Notes: generated by a model not told the origin, from the sequence alone. A stretch of 32,707 nucleotides of DNA from JBCCEJ01 sp039030335 (GCA_039030335.1 JBCCEJ010000063.1:1-32707), one strand, 5' to 3'. Positions 6,917-16,142 are shown, counted from the stretch's first letter. Numbers and translations are program-made.

Positions 6917-9067
6917 ATGGCTGAAACGAATCCACAATTGACCGACTGGGAAGCGCTGGTTGAGCGGGAGACCAGGGGCGCGACGGCAAGCGATCTCGGC
7001 TGGGATACGCCCGAAGGTATACACGTCAAGCCGTTGTATACGGCTGCCGATCTGGATGGGCTCGCGCATCTCGACAGCCTGCCGGGTCTCGCGCCGTTTG
7101 TCCGTGGACCGCGCGCCAGCATGTACGCCGGGCGCCCGTGGACATTGCGTCAGTACGCCGGCTATTCGACCGCCGAGGAGTCCAACGCCTTCTACCGGCG
7201 TAACCTGGCGGCCGGACAAGCGGGGTTGTCGGTCGCTTTTGATCTCGCCACCCATCGCGGCTACGACTCGGACCACGAGCGCGTTACTGGAGACGTCGGC
7301 AAGGCGGGCGTAGCGATCGACAGCGTCGAGGACATGAAGATCCTGTTCGATGGCATCCCGCTCGACCGCATGTCGGTGTCGATGACGATGAACGGTGCCG
7401 TCCTGCCCGTCATGGCGATGTACATCGTTGCAGCCGAGGAGCAGGGGGTGGCGTCGGAAACACTGTCCGGCACGCTGCAAAACGACATCCTCAAAGAATT
7501 CATGGTGCGCAATACCTACATCTACCCGCCGGGACCATCCATGCGGATCGTCGCCGATATCATCGGTTACACGGCGAACCACATGCCGCGCTTCAATCCG
7601 ATTTCGATCTCCGGTTATCACATGCAGGAGGCTGGGGCCACCTGCGTGCAGGAACTGGCGTTCACGCTTGCCGATGGCATCGAGTACGTCCGCGCCGCGA
7701 TGGCGAGTGGCCTGCCGGTGGACCGTTTCGCGCCGCGGCTGTCGTTCTTCTTCGCGATCGGTATGAACTTCTTCATGGAGGTAGCGAAACTGCGCGCCGC
7801 CCGGTTGCTCTGGGCGGAATTGATGGAGCGTCACTTCCAGCCGGAGGATCCCCGGTCGAAGATGCTGCGCACGCACTGCCAGACCTCCGGGGTGAGCCTG
7901 ACCGGGCAGGATCCCTACAACAACGTGATTCGCACGACAGTGGAAGCCCTCGCGGCTGTCCTCGGCGGGACGCAGTCGCTTCATACCAATGCATTCGACG
8001 AGGCGCTCGCGCTGCCGACCGACCAGTCGGCGCGCATTGCGCGCAATACCCAGCTCGTGTTGCGCGAAGAAACCGGCGTCACCCGCGTCGTGGACCCACT
8101 GGCCGGCTCTTACTACGTCGAGTCCCTGACGAACAGCCTGGTGGTCGAGGCGCGCAAGATCATCGACGACGTCGAAGCGCTCGGCGGCATGACCAAAGCC
8201 GTCGAGAGCGGCATGCCGAAGCTGCGTATCGAACAGGCGGCTGCTGAACGTCAGGCCCGGGTCGATCGGGTCGAAGACGTCGTCGTCGGCGTCAACCGCT
8301 ACCAGCCGGAGCACGAAGAAGCGATCGATATTCTGAACATCGACAACACCGCGGTACGCGAAGCTCAGATCGCGAGGCTTCAGCAGGTCCGCGCAACCCG
8401 CGACCAGCCGGCCTGCGACGCGGCGCTGATGGCGCTGACGGCCGCGGCCCGGGACGGCACCGGAAACCTCGTCGAGCTCGCGGTGCTCGCTGCGCGGGCA
8501 CGTGCGACGGTCGGGGAGATCTCCTCGGCACTCGAGACTGAATACGGCCGGCACAAGGCCGAGGTCCGCTCTATCGCGGGGGTCTACGGCGCGGCGTACG
8601 CGGGCGACGAAGAATTTGCCGCGATCCAGGCCGACGTCGATGCTTTCGCTGAATCCGAAGGACGCAGACCGCGGATGCTGGTCGTCAAGATGGGTCAGGA
8701 CGGGCATGACCGTGGAGCCAAGACCATCGCGACGGCGTTTGCCGATATCGGTTTTGACGTAGATATCGGGCCGCTCTTCCAGACGCCCGAAGAAGCGGCG
8801 CGCCAGGCGGTCGAAAACGACGTTCATCTGATCGGCGTTTCAAGTCAGGCCGCCGGGCATCAGACCCTGGTACCGGAGTTGATGCGTAAGCTCGAAGAAC
8901 ACGGCGCCGATGAAATCCTGGTCGTTTGCGGTGGCGTCATCCCGACGCAGGACTACGACGATCTGAAACGAGCTGGTGTCGCCGCCGTCTACGGTCCCGG
9001 CACCAATATTCCCGATGCGGCGCGCGAAGTCATCGCGCTCATACGGCAATCGCGCCTCGCGGCTTGA
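6917..9067 (+). CDS. scpA: Methylmalonyl-CoA mutase, adenosylcobalamin-dependent, single chain
   Basis: The mutase rearranges (R)-methylmalonyl-CoA to succinyl-CoA by a radical mechanism. The 716-residue protein has the length of the homodimeric single-chain type (as in human MUT and E. coli ScpA). The N-terminal TIM-barrel domain includes RGPRASMYAGRPWTLRQYAG, FDLATHRGYDSDH and TISGYH-like substrate-site elements (PISISGYHMQEAGA). The C-terminal B12 domain has the DxHxxG motif at 595-600 with His597 as the lower axial cobalt ligand, followed by GVSSQAAGH and VVCGGVIP. A GGGGA sequence precedes the ATG. The neighbouring meaB and epimerase genes support this identity over related isobutyryl- or ethylmalonyl-CoA mutases, although specificity has not been tested residue by residue. 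Confidence 0.95.
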   Translation: MAETNPQLTDWEALVERETRGATASDLGWDTPEGIHVKPLYTAADLDGLAHLDSLPGLAPFVRGPRASMYAGRPWTLRQYAGYSTAEESNAFYRRNLAAGQAGLSVAFDLATHRGYDSDHERVTGDVGKAGVAIDSVEDMKILFDGIPLDRMSVSMTMNGAVLPVMAMYIVAAEEQGVASETLSGTLQNDILKEFMVRNTYIYPPGPSMRIVADIIGYTANHMPRFNPISISGYHMQEAGATCVQELAFTLADGIEYVRAAMASGLPVDRFAPRLSFFFAIGMNFFMEVAKLRAARLLWAELMERHFQPEDPRSKMLRTHCQTSGVSLTGQDPYNNVIRTTVEALAAVLGGTQSLHTNAFDEALALPTDQSARIARNTQLVLREETGVTRVVDPLAGSYYVESLTNSLVVEARKIIDDVEALGGMTKAVESGMPKLRIEQAAAERQARVDRVEDVVVGVNRYQPEHEEAIDILNIDNTAVREAQIARLQQVRATRDQPACDAALMALTAAARDGTGNLVELAVLAARARATVGEISSALETEYGRHKAEVRSIAGVYGAAYAGDEEFAAIQADVDAFAESEGRRPRMLVVKMGQDGHDRGAKTIATAFADIGFDVDIGPLFQTPEEAARQAVENDVHLIGVSSQAAGHQTLVPELMRKLEEHGADEILVVCGGVIPTQDYDDLKRAGVAAVYGPGTNIPDAAREVIALIRQSRLAA

Positions 9068-9100
9068 CGCATCTGTTGCAACTCTGACTAATTCAGGCTC

Positions 9101-10633
9101 ATGCAAAACATCGTTGAACAACTGAATGCCAAACGCGCGGCCGCGCGTTTGGGTGGCGGCGAGCGCCGCATTGAGGCGCAGCACAAGCGCGGCAAGCTCA
9201 CTGCGCGCGAGCGCCTGGAGATTCTGTTCGATCCGGGTTCCTTCGAAGAGTGGGACATGTTCGTCGAACACGACTGCCACGACTTCGACATGGAAAACTC
9301 GCGTATTCCAGGTGACGGCGTCGTTACCGGCTACGGCACGATCGACGGGCGCACGGTATTTGCCTTCAGTCAGGACTTCACGGTGTTCGGCGGGTCGTTG
9401 TCGGCCGCGCACGCGCGCAAGATCTGCAAGGTCATGGACCAGGCCATGAAAGTCGGCGCACCGGTTATTGGTCTGAACGACTCGGGAGGTGCGCGTATCC
9501 AGGAGGGCGTGGCCTCACTCGGTGGATACGCCGACGTCTTTCAGCGCAATGTTCTCGCCTCCGGCGTGGTCCCGCAGATTTCGCTCGTGATGGGACCCTG
9601 TGCGGGCGGCGCCGTCTATTCGCCGGCCATGACCGATTTCATTTTCATGGTGAAAGACAGCTCCTATATGTTCGTGACCGGGCCGGAGGTGGTGAAAACC
9701 GTCACACACGAAGATGTGACTCACGAGGATCTGGGGGGCGCGCTGACGCACACACAGCGTTCGGGCGTAGCGGACCTCGCGCTCGAAGACGACGTTGAAG
9801 CCCTGCTGCAACTGCGCCGGTTCATGGGTTTCCTGCCGCTCAGCAATCGCGGACCGCTGCCGGAGCGCGAATGTACCGATCCCGCCGACCGCGACGACCA
9901 CTCGCTCGATACGCTGGTGCCGGACAATCCGAACAAACCGTACGACATGAAGGAGCTGATCCTGAAGGTTGTCGACGACGGCGAGTTCTTCGAAACCCAG
10001 CCGGATTTCGCCCAGAACATCGTCGTTGGATTTGGGCGACTCGAAGGCACGCCGGTCGGCATAGTCGCTAATCAGCCGATGGTGCTCGCCGGTTGCCTCG
10101 ATATCGAATCGAGTAGAAAGGCGGCCCGGTTCGTACGATTCTGCGATTGCTTCAGTATCCCGATCGTAACGTTCGTCGACGTGCCGGGATTCCTGCCGGG
10201 CACGCAGCAGGAGTATGGCGGCATCATCAAGCACGGCGCCAAGCTCCTTTTCGCATACGCCGAAGCGACCGTGCCGAAGCTCACGGTCATCACGCGCAAG
10301 GCCTACGGTGGTGCATACGACGTGATGTCGTCCAAGCACCTGCGGGGTGATATCAACTACGCCTGGCCGGCCGCCGAGATCGCTGTGATGGGGGCGAAGG
10401 GTGCGGTCGAGATCATCTTTCGGCAAGACCGCGACGACGCCGCAAAGATCGACGCCCGCACTGAAGAGTATCGCGAGAAGTTCGCCAATCCCTTCGTGGC
10501 AGGCACGTACGGTTTCATCGACGACGTGATCATGCCCCATGGGACTCGTCGGAGGCTTTGCCGTGCGCTGCGTATGCTGCGCGACAAGGAACTCGACAAC
10601 CCGTGGAAGAAACACAGCAACATCCCGCTCTAG
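9101..10633 (+). CDS. pccB: Propionyl-CoA carboxylase beta subunit (carboxyltransferase)
   Basis: PccB transfers the carboxyl group from biotin to propionyl-CoA, giving (S)-methylmalonyl-CoA. The 510-residue protein has two crotonase-like halves. The N-half shows KGKLTARERLEILFDPGSFEE-type family opening (KLTARERLEILFDPGSFEE), GGSLSAAHARKICKVMDQA and GARIQEGVASLGGYADVF; the C-half shows PGFLPGTQQEYGGIIKHGAK and the oxyanion-hole region AYGGAYDVMSSKH. Length and motifs match PccB rather than methylcrotonyl-CoA or geranyl-CoA carboxylase. Its alpha partner follows 28 bp downstream, so the holoenzyme is encoded here. The ribosome binding site is weak, suggesting coupling to the mutase gene 33 bp upstream. 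Confidence 0.94.
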   Translation: MQNIVEQLNAKRAAARLGGGERRIEAQHKRGKLTARERLEILFDPGSFEEWDMFVEHDCHDFDMENSRIPGDGVVTGYGTIDGRTVFAFSQDFTVFGGSLSAAHARKICKVMDQAMKVGAPVIGLNDSGGARIQEGVASLGGYADVFQRNVLASGVVPQISLVMGPCAGGAVYSPAMTDFIFMVKDSSYMFVTGPEVVKTVTHEDVTHEDLGGALTHTQRSGVADLALEDDVEALLQLRRFMGFLPLSNRGPLPERECTDPADRDDHSLDTLVPDNPNKPYDMKELILKVVDDGEFFETQPDFAQNIVVGFGRLEGTPVGIVANQPMVLAGCLDIESSRKAARFVRFCDCFSIPIVTFVDVPGFLPGTQQEYGGIIKHGAKLLFAYAEATVPKLTVITRKAYGGAYDVMSSKHLRGDINYAWPAAEIAVMGAKGAVEIIFRQDRDDAAKIDARTEEYREKFANPFVAGTYGFIDDVIMPHGTRRRLCRALRMLRDKELDNPWKKHSNIPL

Positions 10634-10661
10634 CGCGCCCCAAGTTCGGAACCCACAGACG

Positions 10662-12623
10662 ATGTTCAGCAAGATCCTGATCGCCAATCGTGGCGAAATC
10701 GCGTGCCGTGTCATGCGCACCGCGAAACGCCTCGGTATCGCCACGGTCGCGGTTTATTCGGACGCTGATGCCGATGCGTTGCACGTACGCGTCGCCGACG
10801 AGGCCATCCGCATCGGCCCTGCGCCATCGGTCGAAAGCTACCTGCGCATAGACACCATCGTCGACGCCTGCAGGTCGACCGGCGCCCAGGCGGTCCACCC
10901 GGGTTACGGGTTCCTCAGCGAAAACGCAGCGTTCGCGGATGCGTTGGCCGAGGCTGGCATCGTGTTCGTGGGTCCACCGGTTGGTGCCATCACCGCGATG
11001 GGTGACAAGATCGCGTCGAAGAAGCTGGCCGACGAGGCGGGCGTCAATACCATCCCGGGTTACACCGACGTGGTCAGGGACGCCGCCCACGCAGTGGAGA
11101 TCGCCGACGGCATCGGCTACCCGGTGATGCTCAAAGCGAGCGCTGGTGGGGGCGGGAAGGGCATGCGTGTCGCTTACGATCGCGACGGTTGCCGCGAAGG
11201 TTTCGACCGGGCGACCAGCGAAGCGCGGTCGAGCTTCGGCGACGACCGGGTGTTCATCGAAAAATTCATCGAGCAACCGCGTCACATCGAAATCCAGGTG
11301 CTGGCTGACCAGCACGGCAGCTGCATCTATCTCGGCGAGCGCGAGTGCTCTATTCAGCGACGTCATCAGAAAGTCATCGAAGAGGCGCCATCGCCATTTC
11401 TGGATGAGGCTACGCGCCGGGCGATGGGAGAGCAGGCCGTCGCGCTTTCCAGAGCCGTCGACTACTGCTCTGCGGGCACGGTTGAATTCATCGTCGACAA
11501 GCACCGGAACTTCTATTTCCTCGAGATGAATACACGGCTTCAGGTGGAGCACCCGGTCACCGAGATCGTGACCGGAATCGACCTCGTCGAACAGATGCTG
11601 CACGTGGCTGCCGGCGCGCCCCTGGCGTTGACGCAAGATGACGTACAGCTCGACGGATGGGCGGTGGAAGCGCGTATTTACGCTGAAGACCCGCTGCGCA
11701 ACTTTCTGCCCTCTGTCGGACGCGTCGAGCAGTACGTCGCGCCGACCGAGGTGGATGGAGTGCGGGTCGACGCGGGCGTCTATGCCGGCGGCGAAGTCTC
11801 GATCTTCTACGACCCGATGATCGCGAAGCTTATCGGTTATGGCAGCGATCGACCGGCCGCCGTCGCAAACCTGCTGGATGCGCTCGATGCTTACGTCATA
11901 CGGGGCCCGGCAGACAACATTGCTTTCCTCTCGGCGGTGCTGCGCCACCCGCGCTTTGCAAGCGGTGACATCAGTACCGCATTCATCGAAGAACAGTATC
12001 CGGATGGCTTCGGACCCGAGTGCGTAACGCACGACCAGCCGGAACTCCTCGCTGCGATCGCTACGGAGCTGGAGGCGCGAGTCAATCCACGCGGGCTCGG
12101 TGCGGATGGTCAGGCGACCGTGGTGGCCTTATCGGACGACCGCAAGGGCTTTGATGCGACCGTGCGCGGCGAAGGCGACAGTCGGCAGGTCATCGTCAAC
12201 GGTGTGGCGCACAGTCTCCAACTGGAATGGGACCCGCGCACGACGCTAGCTCGGGCGGAGATCGATGGTACGCCGTTCACGTTACAGGCCATGAGAGATG
12301 GCATCGACTGGCAGCTGCGTCATCGCGGCTACAGCTTCCACGCACGGGTGATGCGCCCGCGCACCGCCGAACTGTTCGGCCTGATGCCCGTAAAGGCCCC
12401 GCCGGACCTGAGCCGATTCCTGCTTTCCCCCATGCCGGGCCTGCTCGTAACCTTGTCGGTCGGTGAGGGCGACCGGGTCGAACCGGGTCAGGACCTCGCG
12501 ATCGTCGAGGCGATGAAGATGGAAAACGTACTGCGGGCTGAACGTGCTGCGACCGTCGCGGCGGTACTGGCGCAGCCTGGCGATAATCTGAATGTGGATC
12601 AGCCGATCCTGGAATTCGACTGA
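10662..12623 (+). CDS. pccA: Propionyl-CoA carboxylase alpha subunit (biotin carboxylase + biotin carrier)
   Basis: PccA carboxylates its own biotin with ATP and bicarbonate and delivers it to PccB. The 653-residue protein has the biotin carboxylase domain (MFSKILIANRGEIACRVMRTA at the start, ATP-grasp Gly-rich loop GGGGKGMRV, catalytic EMNTRLQVEHPVTE), a linking BT domain typical of PccA, and a C-terminal biotinyl carrier with EAMKMEN, where Lys619 is the biotin site. The ATG at 10662 was chosen because it places the conserved FxKILIANRGEIA at the very N-terminus; the frame stays open further upstream into pccB but those residues are not family-like. Acetyl-CoA carboxylase activity as a side reaction is possible in this family. 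Confidence 0.94.
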   Translation: MFSKILIANRGEIACRVMRTAKRLGIATVAVYSDADADALHVRVADEAIRIGPAPSVESYLRIDTIVDACRSTGAQAVHPGYGFLSENAAFADALAEAGIVFVGPPVGAITAMGDKIASKKLADEAGVNTIPGYTDVVRDAAHAVEIADGIGYPVMLKASAGGGGKGMRVAYDRDGCREGFDRATSEARSSFGDDRVFIEKFIEQPRHIEIQVLADQHGSCIYLGERECSIQRRHQKVIEEAPSPFLDEATRRAMGEQAVALSRAVDYCSAGTVEFIVDKHRNFYFLEMNTRLQVEHPVTEIVTGIDLVEQMLHVAAGAPLALTQDDVQLDGWAVEARIYAEDPLRNFLPSVGRVEQYVAPTEVDGVRVDAGVYAGGEVSIFYDPMIAKLIGYGSDRPAAVANLLDALDAYVIRGPADNIAFLSAVLRHPRFASGDISTAFIEEQYPDGFGPECVTHDQPELLAAIATELEARVNPRGLGADGQATVVALSDDRKGFDATVRGEGDSRQVIVNGVAHSLQLEWDPRTTLARAEIDGTPFTLQAMRDGIDWQLRHRGYSFHARVMRPRTAELFGLMPVKAPPDLSRFLLSPMPGLLVTLSVGEGDRVEPGQDLAIVEAMKMENVLRAERAATVAAVLAQPGDNLNVDQPILEFD

Positions 12624-12649
12624 CTCAGGTCTTGGCCGGGAGCTGAAGC

Positions 12650-13633
12650 TTGCTGCAGGCGCATGATCTGGCGGAACGCATTCGCGCCGGGGAGCGGCGG
12701 GCGCTGGCTCGCGCGATCACACTGGTCGAGTCGACCCGCGACGAGCACCGGGCGGTCGCGGTGGATGTGCTCGAACATCTGGGTGCACCGGGCGACACGC
12801 TGCGCCTCGGGATAACCGGCGTTCCCGGCGCCGGTAAGTCGACATTCATCGAAGCGTTTGGCATGCGACTCATCGAGGCCGGACACCGGGTTGCGGTTCT
12901 CTCAATAGACCCCACGTCGGCGATTTCCGGCGGCTCCATCCTTGGCGACAAGACCCGGATGGAGCAGCTTTCGAGGCACCCTTCAGCGTACATTCGACCG
13001 TCGCCGGCGGGTCGGACGCTCGGGGGTGTCGCCCGGCGTACCCGCGAGACGCTGGCGCTTTGCGAAGCGGCCGGGTTCGATATCGTGATCATTGAAACGG
13101 TCGGCGTCGGGCAGTCGGAAACGGCGGTGGCGTCGATGACCGACATGTTTTTGCTGCTGCTCGTCCCGGGTGGCGGCGACGATCTCCAGGGCATCAAACG
13201 GGGCATCGTGGAACTCGCAGACCTCGTGCTCGTCAACAAAGCGGACGGCGAACTGGTCAACGCGGCACGCCGGGCTGCGGCTGACTATGCCAACGCGTTT
13301 GGCTTGATCCGGCCCCGCTCACAGCACTGGCGCACGCGCGTCGCGGTCTGCTCCAGCCTGCATGGCGATGGCGTCAGCGAAGCCTGGGACACGGTCTACG
13401 AATACTGGACTACCCTCAAAGCCGCTGGCGAATTGGCCGGCAACCGCGCGCGTCAGGCGCGCGCAAACCTCTGGGATGAGGTCGCCGAGACGTTGTTGGC
13501 GCATCTGCGCGCGGATCCGGCGCATGCAAGACGTCTCGCCGAGTTCGAGGACGCGGTACAATCCGGCGTCCTGAGCCCGAGTGTCGCCGCCGAGCGACTC
13601 GTGGCTGAGTTCCGCGCCGCCGCGGCTACCTGA
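12650..13633 (+). CDS. meaB: MeaB/ArgK-type GTPase, methylmalonyl-CoA mutase chaperone
   Basis: MeaB is a G3E-family P-loop GTPase that gates cobalamin loading and protects the mutase from inactivation. The 327-residue protein has a P-loop GVPGAGKS at 57-64, the GSILGDKTRM switch-like region, ETVGVGQSE and the guanine-specificity motif NKADGE. Families also named ArgK or LAO/AO ATPase are the same proteins. The start appears to be TTG at 12650, eight bases after GGGAG; no ATG or GTG in the correct region would preserve the N-terminal helix. It lies 26 bp after pccA in the same operon as its client mutase, which makes the assignment strong. Confidence 0.92.
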   Translation: MLQAHDLAERIRAGERRALARAITLVESTRDEHRAVAVDVLEHLGAPGDTLRLGITGVPGAGKSTFIEAFGMRLIEAGHRVAVLSIDPTSAISGGSILGDKTRMEQLSRHPSAYIRPSPAGRTLGGVARRTRETLALCEAAGFDIVIIETVGVGQSETAVASMTDMFLLLLVPGGGDDLQGIKRGIVELADLVLVNKADGELVNAARRAAADYANAFGLIRPRSQHWRTRVAVCSSLHGDGVSEAWDTVYEYWTTLKAAGELAGNRARQARANLWDEVAETLLAHLRADPAHARRLAEFEDAVQSGVLSPSVAAERLVAEFRAAAAT

Positions 13634-13683
13634 CAAGCCAACCCGCGCCACTGTCCTGGCCGGGTCATCCAACCGAGCTGCCG

Positions 13684-14088
13684 ATGATTGGAAAACTGAA
13701 TCACGTCGCTATTGTCGTGCCGGACCTCGCCGCCGCGTCCACCACTTACGCGACGACGCTGGGCGCCACGGTCAGCGCGCCAGCGGATATGCCCGAACAC
13801 GGTGTCACGACGGTGTTCGTCGAACTCGACAACACCAAGATCGAACTGTTGCACCCTCTCGGTGAAGCGTCGCCCGTAGCACGGTTTCTCGAAAACAATC
13901 CGGCTGGCGGCATGCATCATGTGTGCTACGAAGTCGAGGACATCCTCGATGCGCGCGATCGGCTCCGCGCCGGCGGCGCGCGCGTGCTGGGCGACGGCGA
14001 ACCGCGCATTGGAGCGCATGGCAAGCCGGTACTCTTCCTGCATCCGAAAGACTTCTGCGGCACCCTGGTGGAGTTGGAGCAGGTCTGA
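13684..14088 (+). CDS. mce: Methylmalonyl-CoA epimerase
   Basis: The epimerase interconverts (S)- and (R)-methylmalonyl-CoA, linking the carboxylase product to the mutase substrate. The 134-residue vicinal-oxygen-chelate protein has two beta-alpha-beta-beta-beta repeats. Metal ligands expected for the family are visible: His7 in LNHVAIVVPDL, His79 in GGMHHVCYEV and Glu130 in LVELEQV. NTKIELLHPLGEASPVARFL and IGAHGKPVLFLHPKDFCG are near identical in pattern to human MCEE. Its stop codon overlaps the ATG of the next gene by one base (TGATG), so the two are translationally coupled. Confidence 0.96.
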   Translation: MIGKLNHVAIVVPDLAAASTTYATTLGATVSAPADMPEHGVTTVFVELDNTKIELLHPLGEASPVARFLENNPAGGMHHVCYEVEDILDARDRLRAGGARVLGDGEPRIGAHGKPVLFLHPKDFCGTLVELEQV

Positions 14089-14462
14089 TGACGGCCGAAT
14101 CGGGCGCCAGGACGAGCCAGTACCGGGAGCCGAAGATCGAGTCGGTAGCGGAGCTGACGAGCGCACGGTTGCGCGCGAGCTGCGCAAACCCGGCGCCGCC
14201 ACAGGTGATCGCCGATACCCGTCACCCCGATCTGCTAAAGGCGATGTGGCTCGCCGAACGTGGGCATTGGGAAGCGGCGCACACGCTCGCGCAGGAAGAC
14301 GACAGCGAGACGGGGGCGTGGGTACATGCCTACCTGCACCGGGTCGAAGGCGATCTCGACAATGCCGGATACTGGTATGGTCGCGCGGGCCGTCGCCGCT
14401 GTGATTCAGAGCTCGAACTTGAGTGGGAAGAGATCGTCGATGCCCTGATCGGTCAGGCATGA
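14088..14462 (+). CDS. Conserved protein of unknown function in the propionate operon
   Basis: I do not recognise a named family. The 124-residue protein is acidic and predicted mostly helical. After a polar N-terminal tail, DTRHPDLLKAMWLAERGHW (about 43-61) and WVHAYLHRVEGDLDNAGYWY (about 77-96) form what look like two helix-turn-helix pairs, a TPR-like arrangement, ending with an acidic helix ELELEWEEIVDALIG. There is no signal peptide, membrane segment or metal motif. The ATG overlaps the epimerase stop (TGATG), so it is co-translated with mce, and the next gene starts 29 bp on. Position suggests an accessory role for the methylmalonyl-CoA enzymes, for example as an adaptor, but this is inference from context alone. 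Confidence 0.75.
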   Translation: MTAESGARTSQYREPKIESVAELTSARLRASCANPAPPQVIADTRHPDLLKAMWLAERGHWEAAHTLAQEDDSETGAWVHAYLHRVEGDLDNAGYWYGRAGRRRCDSELELEWEEIVDALIGQA

Positions 14463-14491
14463 GGTGGCGCGAGGAACGGGAGACAGAATCG

Positions 14492-16126
14492 ATGACCAGT
14501 ATTTACGACCGCGACCTGGATCGGAACGATGCCAACTTCGCGCCTCAGACACCCGTTACTTTTCTCGGCCACTCGGCGAGCATCTACCCAGATAAACTGG
14601 CTGTAATCCATGGCGACCAGCGCTTCACGTATCGTGAGTTTCACGCGCGGTGCCTGCGTCTCGCCTCTGCGCTCGCGGCCCGGGGGGTCGGCAAAGGTGA
14701 CACGGTCTCGGTCATGGCCCCGAACGTCCCGGCACTGCTCGAAGCCCACTTCGCGGTACCGATGCTGGGCGCTGTGTTGAACGCGCTCAACTATCGGCTC
14801 GATGCGCCGACCATCGGCTTCATACTGAATCATGCTGAGTCCAAGGTGTTGCTGACCGACACCGAGTTTTCGGGCGTTGTCGGCGATGCTCTCAGGGTCG
14901 TCGACCACCCGCTGCAGGTCATCGATATCGTCGATGCACAAGGCCCGGGCGGCACGTGCCTCGGGGAGAAAGACTACGAAGCTCTACTGGCCGATGAGGG
15001 CGACCCGCAGTTCGCCGGCTGGTCGCTTCCCGACGATGAGTGGGACGCCCTGGCGCTGAACTACACCTCGGGCACCACTGGTAATCCCAAGGGCGTGGTC
15101 TATCACCACCGCGGCGCGTTCGTGAACGCACTCGGTAACGCGCTCGTGTTCGGGCTGAACTCGCGCTCCGTGTACCTGTGGACGTTGCCGATGTTCCACT
15201 GCAACGGATGGACCTACCCGTGGGCCGTCACTGCTGTCGGCGGTACGCACGTGTGCCTTCGACAGGTCGATCCGGCAGTGATCTATCCGTTGATCCGGGA
15301 CCACTCGGTCACCCATATGTGCGGCGCGCCGATCGTTTTGAACATGCTGATCCATGCGCCTGCTGACGTGAAAGTGGCATTTCCGCAAACTGTCGAGACG
15401 GCGACTGGCGGGGCGGCGCCGCCGTCTGCGGTAATTGCCGCGATGGAACGCCTCGGCTTTCGTGTCACGCATCTCTATGGTCTGACCGAAACCTATGGAC
15501 CGGCTACCTACTGTGCTTGGCAGGACGAATGGAACGACCTGCCGCTGGACGACCGGGCGACATTCATGGCGCGACAGGGCGTTCACTATCCAACGTTGAC
15601 TGACTCGATGGTCGCGAACCCGGAGACGCTTGAACCGGTCCCGTCGGATGGTGAAACGATCGGCGAGCTGATGGTACGCGGCAACACGGTCATGAAAGGT
15701 TACCTGAAGAACCCCGGCGCCAGCGCCAGCGCGTTTGCAGGTGGCTGGTTCCACACCGGCGACCTCGGTGTGCGGCATCCGAACGGGTACGTCGAGATCA
15801 AGGACCGATCCAAAGACATCATTATCAGCGGCGGGGAGAACATCTCATCGCTGGAGATCGAAGAGGTGCTCTACAAGCATCCAGACGTCATGGAAGCTGC
15901 CGTGGTGGCGCGCCCTGACGAGAAATGGGGTGAAACGCCGTGCGCGTTTGTAACGCTGAAACCCGATGCCGCCGAGGTCGACGCAGATGGCATCGTGGCT
16001 TTCTGTCGCGACAACATGGCGAGCTACAAGATCCCACGTACCGTGGTCTTCGGCGACTTGCCGAAGACCCAGACTGGCAAGATCCAGAAGTTCGTGCTGC
16101 GCGAGCGCGCGGCCGAACTGAGTTAG
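14492..16126 (+). CDS. AMP-forming acyl-CoA synthetase, DmdB-like subgroup
   Basis: This ANL-family ligase makes an acyl-CoA from a carboxylic acid, ATP and CoA. The 544-residue protein begins NDANFAPQTPVTFLGHSA, a start shared by the group containing methylmercaptopropionyl-CoA ligase (DmdB) and short/medium-chain fatty acyl ligases. The P-loop is YTSGTTGNPKGVV from 191, LYGLTETYGPATYC forms the adenine and acyl pocket region, GDLGVRHPNGYVEIKDRSKD is the hinge, and Lys530 in QTGKIQKF is the catalytic lysine. The ATG at 14492 follows GGGAG; further upstream frame is open but not conserved-looking. As last gene of the propionate operon it probably feeds an acid whose breakdown yields propionyl-CoA, but the acid itself cannot be told from sequence. 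Confidence 0.85.
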   Translation: MTSIYDRDLDRNDANFAPQTPVTFLGHSASIYPDKLAVIHGDQRFTYREFHARCLRLASALAARGVGKGDTVSVMAPNVPALLEAHFAVPMLGAVLNALNYRLDAPTIGFILNHAESKVLLTDTEFSGVVGDALRVVDHPLQVIDIVDAQGPGGTCLGEKDYEALLADEGDPQFAGWSLPDDEWDALALNYTSGTTGNPKGVVYHHRGAFVNALGNALVFGLNSRSVYLWTLPMFHCNGWTYPWAVTAVGGTHVCLRQVDPAVIYPLIRDHSVTHMCGAPIVLNMLIHAPADVKVAFPQTVETATGGAAPPSAVIAAMERLGFRVTHLYGLTETYGPATYCAWQDEWNDLPLDDRATFMARQGVHYPTLTDSMVANPETLEPVPSDGETIGELMVRGNTVMKGYLKNPGASASAFAGGWFHTGDLGVRHPNGYVEIKDRSKDIIISGGENISSLEIEEVLYKHPDVMEAAVVARPDEKWGETPCAFVTLKPDAAEVDADGIVAFCRDNMASYKIPRTVVFGDLPKTQTGKIQKFVLRERAAELS

Positions 16127-16142
16127 GGGCTGCGGCTTCGGA

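Noticed and set aside
6821..8827. A 668-codon open frame on the minus strand
   Set aside because: It lies antisense to the methylmalonyl-CoA mutase gene, is rich in Arg, His, Asp and Val from GC-rich codon mirrors, and shows no motif.
9515..12032. Two long minus-strand open frames (about 409 and 500 codons)
   Set aside because: They mirror pccB and pccA, which are certain, and show no family resemblance or ribosome binding site.
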